Source of the DNA: Betaproteobacteria bacterium
GTDB lineage: Bacteria; Pseudomonadota; Gammaproteobacteria; Burkholderiales; SHXO01
Direction: 5' to 3'
Length of the DNA: 36,490 nt
Assembly: GCA_025356655.1 (NCBI GenBank)
Contig: JANXRW010000073.1
Location: forward strand, 1-36,490
Part shown: positions 25,149 through 33,014 of the stretch, one piece after another
How the letters are laid out: each line of letters begins with the position of its first letter
Position numbering within the stretch: position 1 is the stretch's first letter
Made by a program: the position numbers and the translations under genes
Notes under the pieces: generated by a model
Told to the model about the DNA's origin: nothing
The model's database searches: none
Seen by the model: only the letters and a program-made list of their open reading frames with translations

Positions 25149-26339
25149 ATGAGAAGACGCAAGTTCCTGCAAGGCCTGGGCACCTCGATGCTCGCCCTGC
25201 CCGTTGCCCGCCTGTGGGCGGCGCCCGCGGACACCTCCGGACAGAAGCTCCTGGTGGTCATGCTGCGTGGCGCCTACGATGGCCTGAGCCTACTATTGCC
25301 CCACGGCAGCAGTTTCTACTACGAATCGCGACCCAACATCGCAGTGCCGCGCCCGGCCGCGGGCGATCCCAACAGCGCCATTGACCTGGGCGCCGGCTAC
25401 GGTTTGCATCCAGCGCTACGCGGCTCGCTCCTGCCCCTCTGGCGAAGCGGCCAACTGGCGCTGGTGCCCTTCTGCGGGAGCGAGGACACCTCGCGCAGCC
25501 ACTTCGAGGCCCAGGACCGGATGGAAATGGGGCAAGGGGCAGCCGGCCGCCCGGACTATGGTAGCGGCTACCTCAACCGGCTCCTGGAGGTACTCGGGGG
25601 ACCGACGGGCGCCCTGTGTTTCACCTCCAGCCTGGCGCTGTCCCTGAAGGGCAGTATCCCGGTGCCCAACCAACCGTTACAACTAGGCGGCGTGCGCACA
25701 GTCGACCCGCACCAGGCCTCCGCCATTGAGGCCATGTACAAGGGCCGCAATTTGGGCCCGATGGTGGAGGAGGGCTTCGACACGCAGAATCGGCTGGCCC
25801 AGGAACTCGAGCCCCAGGCGGGACGGGGTGCCAGAGGGGCACGCGGCTTCGAGCAAATGGCTCCAGCGCTAGCGACTGTGCTGCGCGACGATCACTACCA
25901 GATTGGGTTTGTGGACGTGGGCGGCTGGGATACGCACATAAACCAGGGTGGCGCTTCCGGCAACCTGGCGCAGAACCTCTCCAACCTCAGTGCCGGCCTG
26001 GCGGCCCTCGCCGCGGGCATGGGGGCGCGCTGGCGCGATACGACCGTGGTGGTCCTGAGCGAGTTCGGCCGCACCTTCCGCGAGAACGGAACGCGCGGCA
26101 CGGATCACGGCCACGGCAATACGCTCTGGGTCTTGGGCGGGTCACTGACGGGCGGCCGGATCGTTGGACGCCAGGTGGAACTCAACGCGGGCGCGCTCTA
26201 TCAACAGCGGGATCTGCCGGTCCTAAATGACTACCGGGGCGTGCTGGCCCACCTCTTCCAGCGCCGCTTCGGCCTATCGCGGGCCCAACTCGAGCGCGTC
26301 CTACCGGGTGCGCCCGCGCTCGATCTGCAGATCGCCTGA
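25149..26339 (+). CDS. Exported DUF1501 domain protein (Tat)
   Basis: The 396-residue protein has a twin-arginine signal (RRRKFLQGLG, cleavage near 'LWAAP') and sulfatase-like-fold DUF1501 blocks: 'VMLRGAYDGLSLLLPHG', 'RSHFEAQDRMEMG', 'VDVGGWDTHINQG', 'VLSEFGRTFRENGTRGTDHGHGN' in two adjoining parts. The Asp/His residues of the last block suggest metal binding as in the alkaline phosphatase superfamily. It forms a two-gene operon with the DUF1800 gene. Confidence 0.93.
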   Translation: MRRRKFLQGLGTSMLALPVARLWAAPADTSGQKLLVVMLRGAYDGLSLLLPHGSSFYYESRPNIAVPRPAAGDPNSAIDLGAGYGLHPALRGSLLPLWRSGQLALVPFCGSEDTSRSHFEAQDRMEMGQGAAGRPDYGSGYLNRLLEVLGGPTGALCFTSSLALSLKGSIPVPNQPLQLGGVRTVDPHQASAIEAMYKGRNLGPMVEEGFDTQNRLAQELEPQAGRGARGARGFEQMAPALATVLRDDHYQIGFVDVGGWDTHINQGGASGNLAQNLSNLSAGLAALAAGMGARWRDTTVVVLSEFGRTFRENGTRGTDHGHGNTLWVLGGSLTGGRIVGRQVELNAGALYQQRDLPVLNDYRGVLAHLFQRRFGLSRAQLERVLPGAPALDLQIA

Positions 26340-26375
26340 ACAGCAACTTGGCGCGAAACCGACCGCTGGCCCGTC

Positions 26376-26909
26376 TTAGGTGCGAGCGTCCAGGCGCCCC
26401 ACAGAGATCCTGCGCAGATGCCTTACCCAGCGTGCATGGCGGGACTCGGCCTCCGTGACCAGCCGCAGGGGCCCTTCCTCAGTTGGCAAGGGAGCGCCGT
26501 CGCGCGCGAAGCACACGAGGGGCGAGTGATTCCCCAGAAGGGGGTCCAACTCCGCGAGGGAGAAAAGTGCCTGATAACCGTCAGAGCCCTCCGCGAGCAC
26601 GTAGGACAGCAGGTGCGTGCCGCTCAGCGCTTTGCCTTCCACCACGTCCGCCCCGCGCAGAATCTCGCGCAGGTCCACGCACTGGTATTCGGCAGGGATG
26701 CCCTTGTCGCTGGTAGCGTGCACCCTCCGCACGGGCAGGGCCGCTAATTCCGCGAGCCCCAGGTTTCGCTGTACGCCCACGACATTGATCGCCAAGCGCG
26801 GCTCGCCGTCACTGCGGGCGGATCCGGCGCCCCCCCACAGTAGCAACAGTGCCAGCCCCGCGGGACCGGCGCGCCACCTCCTGGCCAATGTCGGCTTACT
26901 CAATGCCAA
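26376..26909 (-). CDS. Exported sulfite-oxidase-fold (Moco-domain-like) protein
   Basis: The 177-residue protein has an N-terminal signal segment ('AGLALLLLWGGAGSARS') and a small domain resembling the oxidoreductase molybdopterin-binding fold: 'EYQCVDLREILRGA', 'EGSDGYQALFSLAELDP', 'GPLRLVTEAESRHARWVRHLRRI'. It is much shorter than true sulfite oxidases or MsrP, and the usual Cys ligand region is not clear, so cofactor binding is uncertain. The link to molybdenum is supported by overlap (14 bp) with the Mop gene and by the ModE box upstream. Confidence 0.75.
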   Translation of the reverse strand: MALSKPTLARRWRAGPAGLALLLLWGGAGSARSDGEPRLAINVVGVQRNLGLAELAALPVRRVHATSDKGIPAEYQCVDLREILRGADVVEGKALSGTHLLSYVLAEGSDGYQALFSLAELDPLLGNHSPLVCFARDGAPLPTEEGPLRLVTEAESRHARWVRHLRRISVGRLDART

Positions 26910-27105
26910 CGATCACTTCAGACGCCTTGATCACGCCAATGGCGGGCTGCCCCACGCGCAGGCCCAACTCCTCCGCAGCCTCGTTCGTGATTGAAGCGGT
27001 AATGACGGCGGGGTTGCGTACCTCGATCTTCACTAGGGTGGTGGTCAACCCCTTGTGCACTTCGGTGATGACGCCGCGAAGTTGGTTGCGTGCGCTCAGT
27101 TTCAT
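26896..27105 (-). CDS. Mop-type molybdate-binding protein (TOBE domain)
   Basis: The 69-residue single-domain protein starts 'MKLSARNQLRGVITEVHKG', the molbindin signature, and continues 'VKIEVRNPAVITASITNEAAEELGL' (two adjoining parts) and 'IKASEVIVGIE'. Mop proteins form hexamers that store or buffer molybdate in the cytoplasm. A CAGGAG site precedes the ATG by 6-7 nt. The ModE box 60-85 bp upstream indicates molybdate-responsive expression. Confidence 0.93.
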   Translation of the reverse strand: MKLSARNQLRGVITEVHKGLTTTLVKIEVRNPAVITASITNEAAEELGLRVGQPAIGVIKASEVIVGIE

Positions 27106-27163
27106 CAGTCGCTCCTGGCTGGACGGGTAGGGAGAAAGGCTGGGCGGACTGCGGCCCGAGCCA

Positions 27164-27191
27164 TTCGCTATATTCTGTCGTATCTAACGAA
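27164..27191. promoter_or_regulatory. ModE operator
   Basis: TTCGCTATATT-N6-TATCTAACGAA aligns with the ModE consensus ATCGCTATATA-N6/7-TATATAACGAT at 9 of 11 positions in each half, with the exact N6 spacing. It lies 59 bp upstream of the Mop gene, where the minus-strand promoter should be, so molybdate-bound ModE would most simply repress (or adjust) mop and the oxidoreductase-fold gene. modE and modABC are not in the window. Confidence 0.8.
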
Positions 27192-27217
27192 AATGCAACC
27201 GCCTCGTGATAGGGCAG

Positions 27218-27236
27218 CAAACCTGCGGCGCGCAGG
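27218..27236 (-). terminator. Hairpin after the CobW-type gene
   Basis: CCTGCG and CGCAGG (27222-27236) form a 6-bp stem with a 3-nt loop, followed on the minus strand by TTTG, 8 bp after the cobW-type stop. The U-run is short, so it is at best a weak terminator separating the importer operon from mop. Confidence 0.3.
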
Positions 27237-27243
27237 GACACCG

Positions 27244-28224
27244 CTAGCGCAGAGGCGCTGGCTCAATGCTGCCGCTAAAGACCGCCAGCGAGCGGCTCAC
27301 CCGCTCCAAGTCCAGGCCGCGGGCGATGAAGACGATCCTGGTGCGGTGATCCTCATCGGGCCACCGGTCCAGATGGCGCGGCGGGTGAACCACGTGCTGC
27401 ACGGCGTTGAGCAGCACGGGGCCGTCGAGGCCCTCCACCTGCAACAGTCCCTTGACGCGAAGCAGGCGGTCGCCGTGCCGGTTGAGCAGCATGGCAAGCC
27501 AGAGCCCGAAGGCGCCCCAGTCGAGCGGTTCTTCCCTCACCAGGGACAGGCTGGTGACCGGGTCGCCGCCGCCGAGGTGAGACCGGTAGGCCTGCGTCCC
27601 GCCGTGGCGGCGCCGGGGCGCATGGTCGACCGGATCGAAGAGCTCCGATCCCGGAGCGTCGGTCGCCAGACTCACCCAGGCCGCCGGGTTCATCGCGGCG
27701 ATCAGTCCCATCATCTCGGCGGCCTGCGCGGGACTCACGAGATCGGTCTTGGTGAGCACCACGCGATCGGCCGCCGCCAGTTGCCTTACGCCTTCGGGGT
27801 TATCCTGGGACAAGTGCAGGCGGCCGTTGACCGCGTCGAGGGTGGTCACCACCGAGGCGAGGCTGAAGTGGTGCATGATGACGGGCTCACCCAGCAACGT
27901 GAACACCACCGGTCCGGGATCAGCGAGCCCCGTGGTCTCAATAACGACGCGGTCAAAGGCGGGGATCTCGCCTCGGTCGCGCCGTCCCAGCAAGTCGCGC
28001 AAGGTGGCCTTGAGGTCCTCGCGAATGGTGCAGCAGACGCACCCGCTCTTGAGCAGTACCACCGATTCCGCGACGTGCTCCACCAGCAAGTGATCCAGGC
28101 CGACCTCGCCAAACTCGTTGATCAGCACGGCCGTGCGCGCCATATCCGGCCCCCGGAGCAGGCGGCTCAACAAGGTGGTTTTGCCACTCCCGAGAAACCC
28201 GGTGAGCAGAATTACCGGCGTCAC
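27244..28224 (-). CDS. CobW/G3E-family GTPase (metallochaperone)
   Basis: The 326-residue protein has the Walker A motif 'GFLGSGKTT' (9-17), 'VLINEFGEVGLD', the family metal-binding CxCC motif (CVCC, 62-65) and 'VIETTGLADPGPV'. A C-terminal CobW_C domain follows. G3E GTPases deliver Zn, Co, Ni or Fe to client enzymes. The start is GTG, 19 bp after the MCG protein gene. Last place in the importer/OCD/deacetylase operon suggests that a client lies there, with the metal-dependent deacetylase the obvious candidate (inference). Confidence 0.93.
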   Translation of the reverse strand: MTPVILLTGFLGSGKTTLLSRLLRGPDMARTAVLINEFGEVGLDHLLVEHVAESVVLLKSGCVCCTIREDLKATLRDLLGRRDRGEIPAFDRVVIETTGLADPGPVVFTLLGEPVIMHHFSLASVVTTLDAVNGRLHLSQDNPEGVRQLAAADRVVLTKTDLVSPAQAAEMMGLIAAMNPAAWVSLATDAPGSELFDPVDHAPRRRHGGTQAYRSHLGGGDPVTSLSLVREEPLDWGAFGLWLAMLLNRHGDRLLRVKGLLQVEGLDGPVLLNAVQHVVHPPRHLDRWPDEDHRTRIVFIARGLDLERVSRSLAVFSGSIEPAPLR

Positions 28225-28243
28225 GCCCTGCCCCGGAGCGCGT

Positions 28244-28567
28244 TCAGGAAGCCTCCGTCAGCGCCTGCAACAGGGCCTCGTCGAGCGGGTCGATCGGGCG
28301 CCGGCGCAGGCGCTCGGCCTCCGGCCAAAGTGCGGCCAAACTGGGGAGTAGCAGGGTTTGGCCGGTGCGCGTGGCGAGTTGATAGGTACTGGCGTTCCAG
28401 TCGGAAAGCCGCAAGTCAAAATGGCGCAACACGCGGTTTGCGAGGCTAACCGCCCGCTGGCGCTCGAGCCGCCTGCGCCGGGCGGCCTCGGGCCCGCTGC
28501 CCCAGAGCGCGTCCGTCCAGTGTGCCTGCGACAGGAAAACACCGCACATACCGCACATACCGCACAT
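28244..28567 (-). CDS. Small conserved MCG-type protein, function unknown
   Basis: The protein has up to 107 residues. It begins MCGMCGMCGVFLSQAHWTD and continues with Arg-rich helices, 'VLRHFDLRLSDWNASTYQLATRTG' (two adjoining parts) and 'LWPEAERLRRRPIDPLDEALL'. I recall similar short proteins starting MCGLCG next to CobW-type GTPase genes, so this is probably a conserved family. The Cys-Gly pairs could bind metal. Here a 9-bp unit is repeated three times over the start codon (ATG at 28567, 28558 or 28549), so the true N-terminus may carry one, two or three MCG units. It starts 2 bp after the ATPase stop. Confidence 0.75.
   Translation of the reverse strand: MCGMCGMCGVFLSQAHWTDALWGSGPEAARRRRLERQRAVSLANRVLRHFDLRLSDWNASTYQLATRTGQTLLLPSLAALWPEAERLRRRPIDPLDEALLQALTEAS
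28541..28567. repeat. Three 9-bp tandem repeats over a start codon
   Basis: ACCGCACAT occurs three times in a row (28541-28549, 28550-28558, 28559-28567). On the minus strand each copy is ATGTGCGGT, encoding Met-Cys-Gly. Copy-number change keeps the frame and varies only the number of MCG units and possible starts. Confidence 0.95.
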
Positions 28568-28569
28568 GG

Positions 28570-29703
28570 CTAACCCTGCGCTCCGCCGGTACCCAGCAGG
28601 TGTGCTTCCTGCGGGTTCCAGGCGGCGATCACCTCGTCGCCCTCGGCGAGTGGGTCCTCGAAGTAGCGCGTATCCGGCAGGTTGACGACGAACTCCTCGC
28701 CGCTGGCACCGTCGAGTTGGATCTTGAACCAGGAGCCCTGATACTCCATGGACCCCACCCGAGCCATCACGGAGTTGGGCGAGGGCGCCTCGATGGCGCT
28801 CGAGGAGCGGCGCAGGCTCACGCGGTCGCGGCGCAGCGCCACCTCGAAGAGTGCGCCCACCTCGCGCTCAGTTCCCGGGGCATCGAGCACGATGCGCTGG
28901 GCGCCAGTTTCCAGCGTGACCCGTCCCGGGTGGGACGCCACCACGGTGCCCGAGAGCACGTTCTGGCCACCGATGAAGCGGGCCACGTAGGCGGTGCGCG
29001 GTTGCTCGAAAACCTCCCTGGCGGCGCCGGCGTGCTCAATCCGCCCCTGGTCCATGACCACGACCGTATCGGCGAGCGCGATGGCCTCCATCTGGGTATG
29101 GGTCACGTGGACGAAGGTAATACCGAATTCATGCTGGATGCGCTTGAGCTCGAGCCGCATCTGCAGGCGCAGGAACTCGTCCAGAGCGGACAGGGGTTCG
29201 TCCAGAAGCAGCACGCGCGGGTTGGTGATCAAGGCGCGGGCCAGGGCGATGCGCTGCTGCTGCCCCCCCGAGAGCTGCGCCGGTAGCCGGTGGGCAAAAG
29301 CGCCCATGCGTACGCGTTCGAGCATCTCCAGGGCGCGCTCGCGCCGCTGGGCCTTACCGATGCCGCGCACCTTGAGGTTGAAAGCCACGTTGTCCAGGCA
29401 GCTCAGGTGCGGGAAAAGTGCGTAGCTCTGAAACATCATGGCCGTGCCGCGCTGCATGGGCCGTTTGCCGACCACGTCCTCGCCGTCGATGGACACGACC
29501 CCGGCGCTGGGATCCTCGTGGCCCGCGATCATGCGCAAGATGGTGGTCTTGCCGCAACCGGACGGGCCCAGCAAGCAGCAATAGGCGCCACCGGGGATCT
29601 CCAGATCGATGCCACGCACTGCCGTAGTGTCGCCAAAGCGTTTGGTGACGCCCTTGAGCACGATGCCACCACGGGCCGAACCCGCATTCCCGCCCACTGC
29701 CAT
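28570..29703 (-). CDS. ABC transporter ATPase, polyamine type (PotA-like)
   Basis: The 377-residue protein starts at ATG 29703, chosen because GGAG lies 6 nt upstream. It has Walker A 'GPSGCGKTT', Q-loop 'MMFQSYALFPHLS', signature 'LSGGQQQR', Walker B 'VLLLDEPLSALD' and switch His in 'VHVTHTQMEA'. A C-terminal TOBE-type regulatory domain ('GALFEVALRRDRVSLRR') follows. It powers the importer formed by the next two permeases and the Tat-exported binding protein. Confidence 0.94.
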   Translation of the reverse strand: MAVGGNAGSARGGIVLKGVTKRFGDTTAVRGIDLEIPGGAYCCLLGPSGCGKTTILRMIAGHEDPSAGVVSIDGEDVVGKRPMQRGTAMMFQSYALFPHLSCLDNVAFNLKVRGIGKAQRRERALEMLERVRMGAFAHRLPAQLSGGQQQRIALARALITNPRVLLLDEPLSALDEFLRLQMRLELKRIQHEFGITFVHVTHTQMEAIALADTVVVMDQGRIEHAGAAREVFEQPRTAYVARFIGGQNVLSGTVVASHPGRVTLETGAQRIVLDAPGTEREVGALFEVALRRDRVSLRRSSSAIEAPSPNSVMARVGSMEYQGSWFKIQLDGASGEEFVVNLPDTRYFEDPLAEGDEVIAAWNPQEAHLLGTGGAQG

Positions 29704-29765
29704 GTCTACTCCAATTTGCCGTTGAACCGTTTGCAACCGTGGGTGCCCCGCTCCGGCAGGCGACA

Positions 29766-30632
29766 TCAGTGCCCCGGCGCCGGGCTTGTTCCAGCCGCCA
29801 CCGAGCCCCGTCGCGTGCGGCGGCGCTCGATGAGGGCGATGGAACCGAGCGAGAGGATGATGGCCGCGAAAGACACCAGGGTCGTAACCGTGCCCAGCGC
29901 AAACAGCGCGGGCGAAGTCACATTCGTGGTCATCCCCCAGATCTCCATAGGCAGGGTGTTCTGGGCTCCGGCAGTCAACAGGCTGCGGGCGAACTCGTCA
30001 TAGGAGAGGGTGAAGCCGAAGAGCGCCACGCCGATGATGCCCGGTGCCAGGATGGGCACGACGATGAGCCAGAAGACCTGCCAGTTGGTCGCCCCCAAGT
30101 CCCTGCCCGCTTCCTCGTAGGCACGGTTGAAGCGGCTCAGAACGGCAAACATGATGAGCAGCCCGAAGGGCAGCGTCCAAGTGAGTTGCGCACCCAGCCC
30201 CGAGCTATACCAGGCCGTCGGGATATCCAGGAACTGGAACGTGACGCCAATGCCAAGCCCCACGAGAATGCCCGGCATGATGAGACTGGCTACCGCGAGA
30301 TAGAAGAGGAAGCTCGACCCCGGGAACCGGCGCCGGAAGGCGAGCCCCGCGAGCACCGAGATCACCACCGTCAGCGACAACACCAAGGCGGCAAGTAGCA
30401 GTGAGCGGGTGAACGAGCCGGCGAAATCTCCCGTGCGCTCCTGGCTGAAGAGCGCGTGGAACCAGCGCAGGGATACCCCGCGCATGGGGAAAGTCAGGCC
30501 ACCCGTGGGCCCCTGGAAAGACAGCACGAAAATCGCCGACATCGGGCCGTAGAGAAAGGCCACGAAGAGCCCAAAAAATCCCGCCAAGAGGTAGTGGCTT
30601 AGGCCCCTGCGGCCTGACTCGCGCGCCTGCAC
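29766..30632 (-). CDS. ABC transporter permease, PotC-like
   Basis: The 288-residue inner-membrane protein has about six transmembrane segments and the EAA loop 'EAGRDLGATNWQVFWLIVVP' that docks on the ATPase. 'SLIMPGILVGLGIG' and 'FTLSYDEFARSLLTAG' are typical of the spermidine/putrescine PotC group. It follows the PotB-like permease after 19 bp and precedes the ATPase. Confidence 0.93.
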   Translation of the reverse strand: MQARESGRRGLSHYLLAGFFGLFVAFLYGPMSAIFVLSFQGPTGGLTFPMRGVSLRWFHALFSQERTGDFAGSFTRSLLLAALVLSLTVVISVLAGLAFRRRFPGSSFLFYLAVASLIMPGILVGLGIGVTFQFLDIPTAWYSSGLGAQLTWTLPFGLLIMFAVLSRFNRAYEEAGRDLGATNWQVFWLIVVPILAPGIIGVALFGFTLSYDEFARSLLTAGAQNTLPMEIWGMTTNVTSPALFALGTVTTLVSFAAIILSLGSIALIERRRTRRGSVAAGTSPAPGH

Positions 30633-30651
30633 TCGGATCTCCCAAAAAGCC

Positions 30652-31536
30652 TCAGTGCCCGGCCAATTCCCGGCGCACGTCCACTAGGCGGAGGATGGCC
30701 GCCACCATCAATGTCACGATGCCTAGAAGCACCACCGCGCTGGCCGCCGCCTGTGGATACTGCACGGCGGCGATCTGGTTGTACATGGCGAGCGCCACCG
30801 ATGAGCTATGCCCGCCGCTCATGGTGTTCACCACGTAGAAATCCCCCATGACCATGGCGATGACGAAGATCGAACCCAGCGCGATCCCTGTCTTGGACAA
30901 CGGGACGATGATCTCCCAGAGGATACGCCAACCCCCGGACCCACCGTCGCGTGCCGCCTCAATGACGGCGCGGTCGATCCGGGCCATGGAGTTGAAAATC
31001 GGCACGATCATGAACAAGGTGAAGAGGTGAACGTAGGCAACGATCACGGCGAAATCGGAGAAGAGCAGGAATTCCAGGGGCTCACGGGTGACGCCCAGGC
31101 CCATGAGCGCTTGGTTGAAGATCCCGTTTCGGCCCAGGAACGGAATCCAGGAGATCATCCGGATGATGTTCGACGTCCAGAAGGGCACCGTGCAGACGAG
31201 AAACAGGCCCATCTGCCAGAGTATGGAGCGTACGTGGAACGCGAGGAAGTAGGAGACGGTAAATCCCACCACCAGCGTTATTGCCCAGACACTCAAGGCC
31301 ATTTCCACGGTTTTGAGGTAGAGGCTCAGCGTGACCCTGGACTCGAACAGGTCCACGTAGTTGCCCCATTGGAAAGCGGGCACCATGTTCGTGCCGTCGT
31401 AGTCGAAGAAACTCACCCCGATGATCATCAGCAGGGGAATCCCGAAGAAGGCGAGCAGAACCACCAGGAGCGGGCTTGCCTGGAGAAAAGCAGCAAAATT
31501 CGGCGAGACTTTGATGATCGGTCTCCGAGGGTGCAC
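30652..31536 (-). CDS. ABC transporter permease, PotB-like
   Basis: The 294-residue protein starts at GTG 31536 and has six predicted membrane segments. 'TVPFWTSNIIRMISWIPFLG' and the EAA loop 'EAARDGGSGGWRILWEIIVP' identify the PotB/PotH-type partner of the next permease. It is separated from the binding-protein gene by a tandem-hairpin spacer, so it is probably made at a lower level than the binding protein. Confidence 0.93.
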   Translation of the reverse strand: MHPRRPIIKVSPNFAAFLQASPLLVVLLAFFGIPLLMIIGVSFFDYDGTNMVPAFQWGNYVDLFESRVTLSLYLKTVEMALSVWAITLVVGFTVSYFLAFHVRSILWQMGLFLVCTVPFWTSNIIRMISWIPFLGRNGIFNQALMGLGVTREPLEFLLFSDFAVIVAYVHLFTLFMIVPIFNSMARIDRAVIEAARDGGSGGWRILWEIIVPLSKTGIALGSIFVIAMVMGDFYVVNTMSGGHSSSVALAMYNQIAAVQYPQAAASAVVLLGIVTLMVAAILRLVDVRRELAGH

Positions 31537-31560
31537 GATAACGGAAGCGGAAAACCCCTC

Positions 31561-31615
31561 AGGGGCGGGTCTTCCCCGCCCCTAAAAAAGGTGGCGCTGG
31601 GCGTGCACCCAGCGC
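31561..31615 (-). terminator. Tandem hairpins after the binding-protein gene
   Basis: Reading on the minus strand, an 8-bp hairpin (GCGCTGGG/CCCAGCGC, 31594-31615, 6-nt loop) is followed by CACC and six T, a good intrinsic terminator. Next comes a 9-bp hairpin (31561-31583, arms AGGGGCGGG/CCCGCCCCT). The pair lies between the binding protein and the permeases and probably lets only part of the RNA polymerases through, as in many importer operons. Confidence 0.7.
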
Positions 31616-31628
31616 TCCGACGAGAGGA

Positions 31629-32960
31629 CTAAGCGGAGAGGAACTCGTTCCAGCGCTTGACGAGGTAGACGTCCTCTTTCATCAGAGTGTTCCAGCAGGC
31701 GACGTTGCCCATGCGCTCCCAGAAGGAACCACCATCTCGGGTTTTACCGGCCTTTTCCATCACATTTCCGTACGGATCCTTGATGTCCGTCTTGGCGGGC
31801 TTGCCCTCGAACCAATAGTCCCACTCGTCCGGGCTCATGGTCTTCTGCACCGTTTCCAGTACTGAACTGTAGTACCCCTGCTTGGCAATGAAGGCACCCT
31901 GCCAGCCGGACATGTACCAGTTCAGGTACTCGTAGGCGGCGTCGAGTTTGATGCCCTTAAGATGGCCCATCAGCCCCAGGCAACTGGCCCAGGCGCGGTA
32001 CCCCTCCTTCAGGGGCGCATAGTAGCAGGCGATTCCGCGGGAGCGCACCGCCGTGACGGCGGGCGACCACATGGATTGGATGACCGTTTCGCCCGAGGCC
32101 ATCAAGTTCACCGACTCGTCGAAGGTCTTCCAGAAAGCCCTGAATTGCCCGGCCTTTTTGGCCGCGATGAGGATCTCGATGGTCTTGTCGATCTCAGCCT
32201 TCGTCATGTCGCCCTTGTCCCCGTACTTGATGTCGCCCCGGGACTCGATCGCCATGGCTGCGTCCATGATGCCGATCGAAGGAACCGACACGATGGCCGA
32301 CTTCCCCTTGAACTCGGGGTTCAGCAAGTCGGACCACCGATCGATCGGGTGCTTGATCAGGTCAGGGCGGATCCCCAAGGTATCGGCGTTGTAGACGGTA
32401 GGTACGCCGGTGGCCCATTTGGTCGGCCCATTGTGGAATTCCTTGGCGCCAGGCCCGGCTACGTACTGAACCTTGTAGGGCAGCGTCCCCTGGGCCGAGA
32501 CGGCGCGCCCGTCCTTGTACTGCCCCTTGGTGAAGATGGGGACGATCTTGTCCCAAAACTTGAAGCGCTTGTCGATGTCGATGGGCTGCAGGGTGCCTTT
32601 CTTAATCAGGTAGTACTGGAAGAAATACTCGATGTCGGCAATGTCGATACTGTTGGGTTGGGTGAGGAGGCGGCTCTTCAGGGCGTCGTGAGGGGCCGTC
32701 TGCATTTCGATCTTGAAGCCCAGATCCGCGCTCGCCTGTTTGGCGATGTCGATGATCGCCGAATAGGACCCGCCGACGTGGACGAGGGTGACGTTCTTGA
32801 TGTTCTGTGCCCAGACCAGGGGGAAACCATCGATCAGCCCGGCCCCCGCCGCCACACCCGTGACGGCAGCGGCCCGCTTCAGGAAGCGCCGCCGCCCACC
32901 GATGCCCACCCGCGTGTCAGCATGGGTGGACGGTACCTTAAACGTCTTTTTTTTCAGCAT
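31629..32960 (-). CDS. Tat-exported solute-binding protein, polyamine type (PotD/F-like)
   Basis: The 443-residue protein has a twin-arginine signal ('GRRRFLKRAAAVTG') and a type II periplasmic binding fold of the spermidine/putrescine class: 'VTLVHVGGSYSAIIDIAKQA', 'IDIADIEYFFQYYLIKKG', 'VPTVYNADTLGIRPDL', 'VIQSMWSPAVTAVR'. Tat export implies folding, possibly with a cofactor or metal, before secretion, which is unusual for the class. The ligand is not readable; the neighbouring OCD and deacetylase genes suggest a nitrogenous compound. GGAGAGG precedes the ATG. Confidence 0.92.
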   Translation of the reverse strand: MLKKKTFKVPSTHADTRVGIGGRRRFLKRAAAVTGVAAGAGLIDGFPLVWAQNIKNVTLVHVGGSYSAIIDIAKQASADLGFKIEMQTAPHDALKSRLLTQPNSIDIADIEYFFQYYLIKKGTLQPIDIDKRFKFWDKIVPIFTKGQYKDGRAVSAQGTLPYKVQYVAGPGAKEFHNGPTKWATGVPTVYNADTLGIRPDLIKHPIDRWSDLLNPEFKGKSAIVSVPSIGIMDAAMAIESRGDIKYGDKGDMTKAEIDKTIEILIAAKKAGQFRAFWKTFDESVNLMASGETVIQSMWSPAVTAVRSRGIACYYAPLKEGYRAWASCLGLMGHLKGIKLDAAYEYLNWYMSGWQGAFIAKQGYYSSVLETVQKTMSPDEWDYWFEGKPAKTDIKDPYGNVMEKAGKTRDGGSFWERMGNVACWNTLMKEDVYLVKRWNEFLSA

Positions 32961-33014
32961 GTTCCTCTCCTGTCCTTAGGGTGTGAGACAAGGCGCCGGG
33001 GCGCCATAAACCAC

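Noticed and set aside
27201-27255. GEMM (cyclic-di-GMP) riboswitch-like string on the plus strand
   Set aside because: The GCAAACC-hairpin-GGGAC part resembles GEMM, but the GNRA loop and the GCAAAGCC receptor part are missing and no plus-strand gene lies downstream.
27055-28449. 464-codon open frame on the plus strand
   Set aside because: It is antisense to the CobW-type GTPase and shows no recognisable protein motif.
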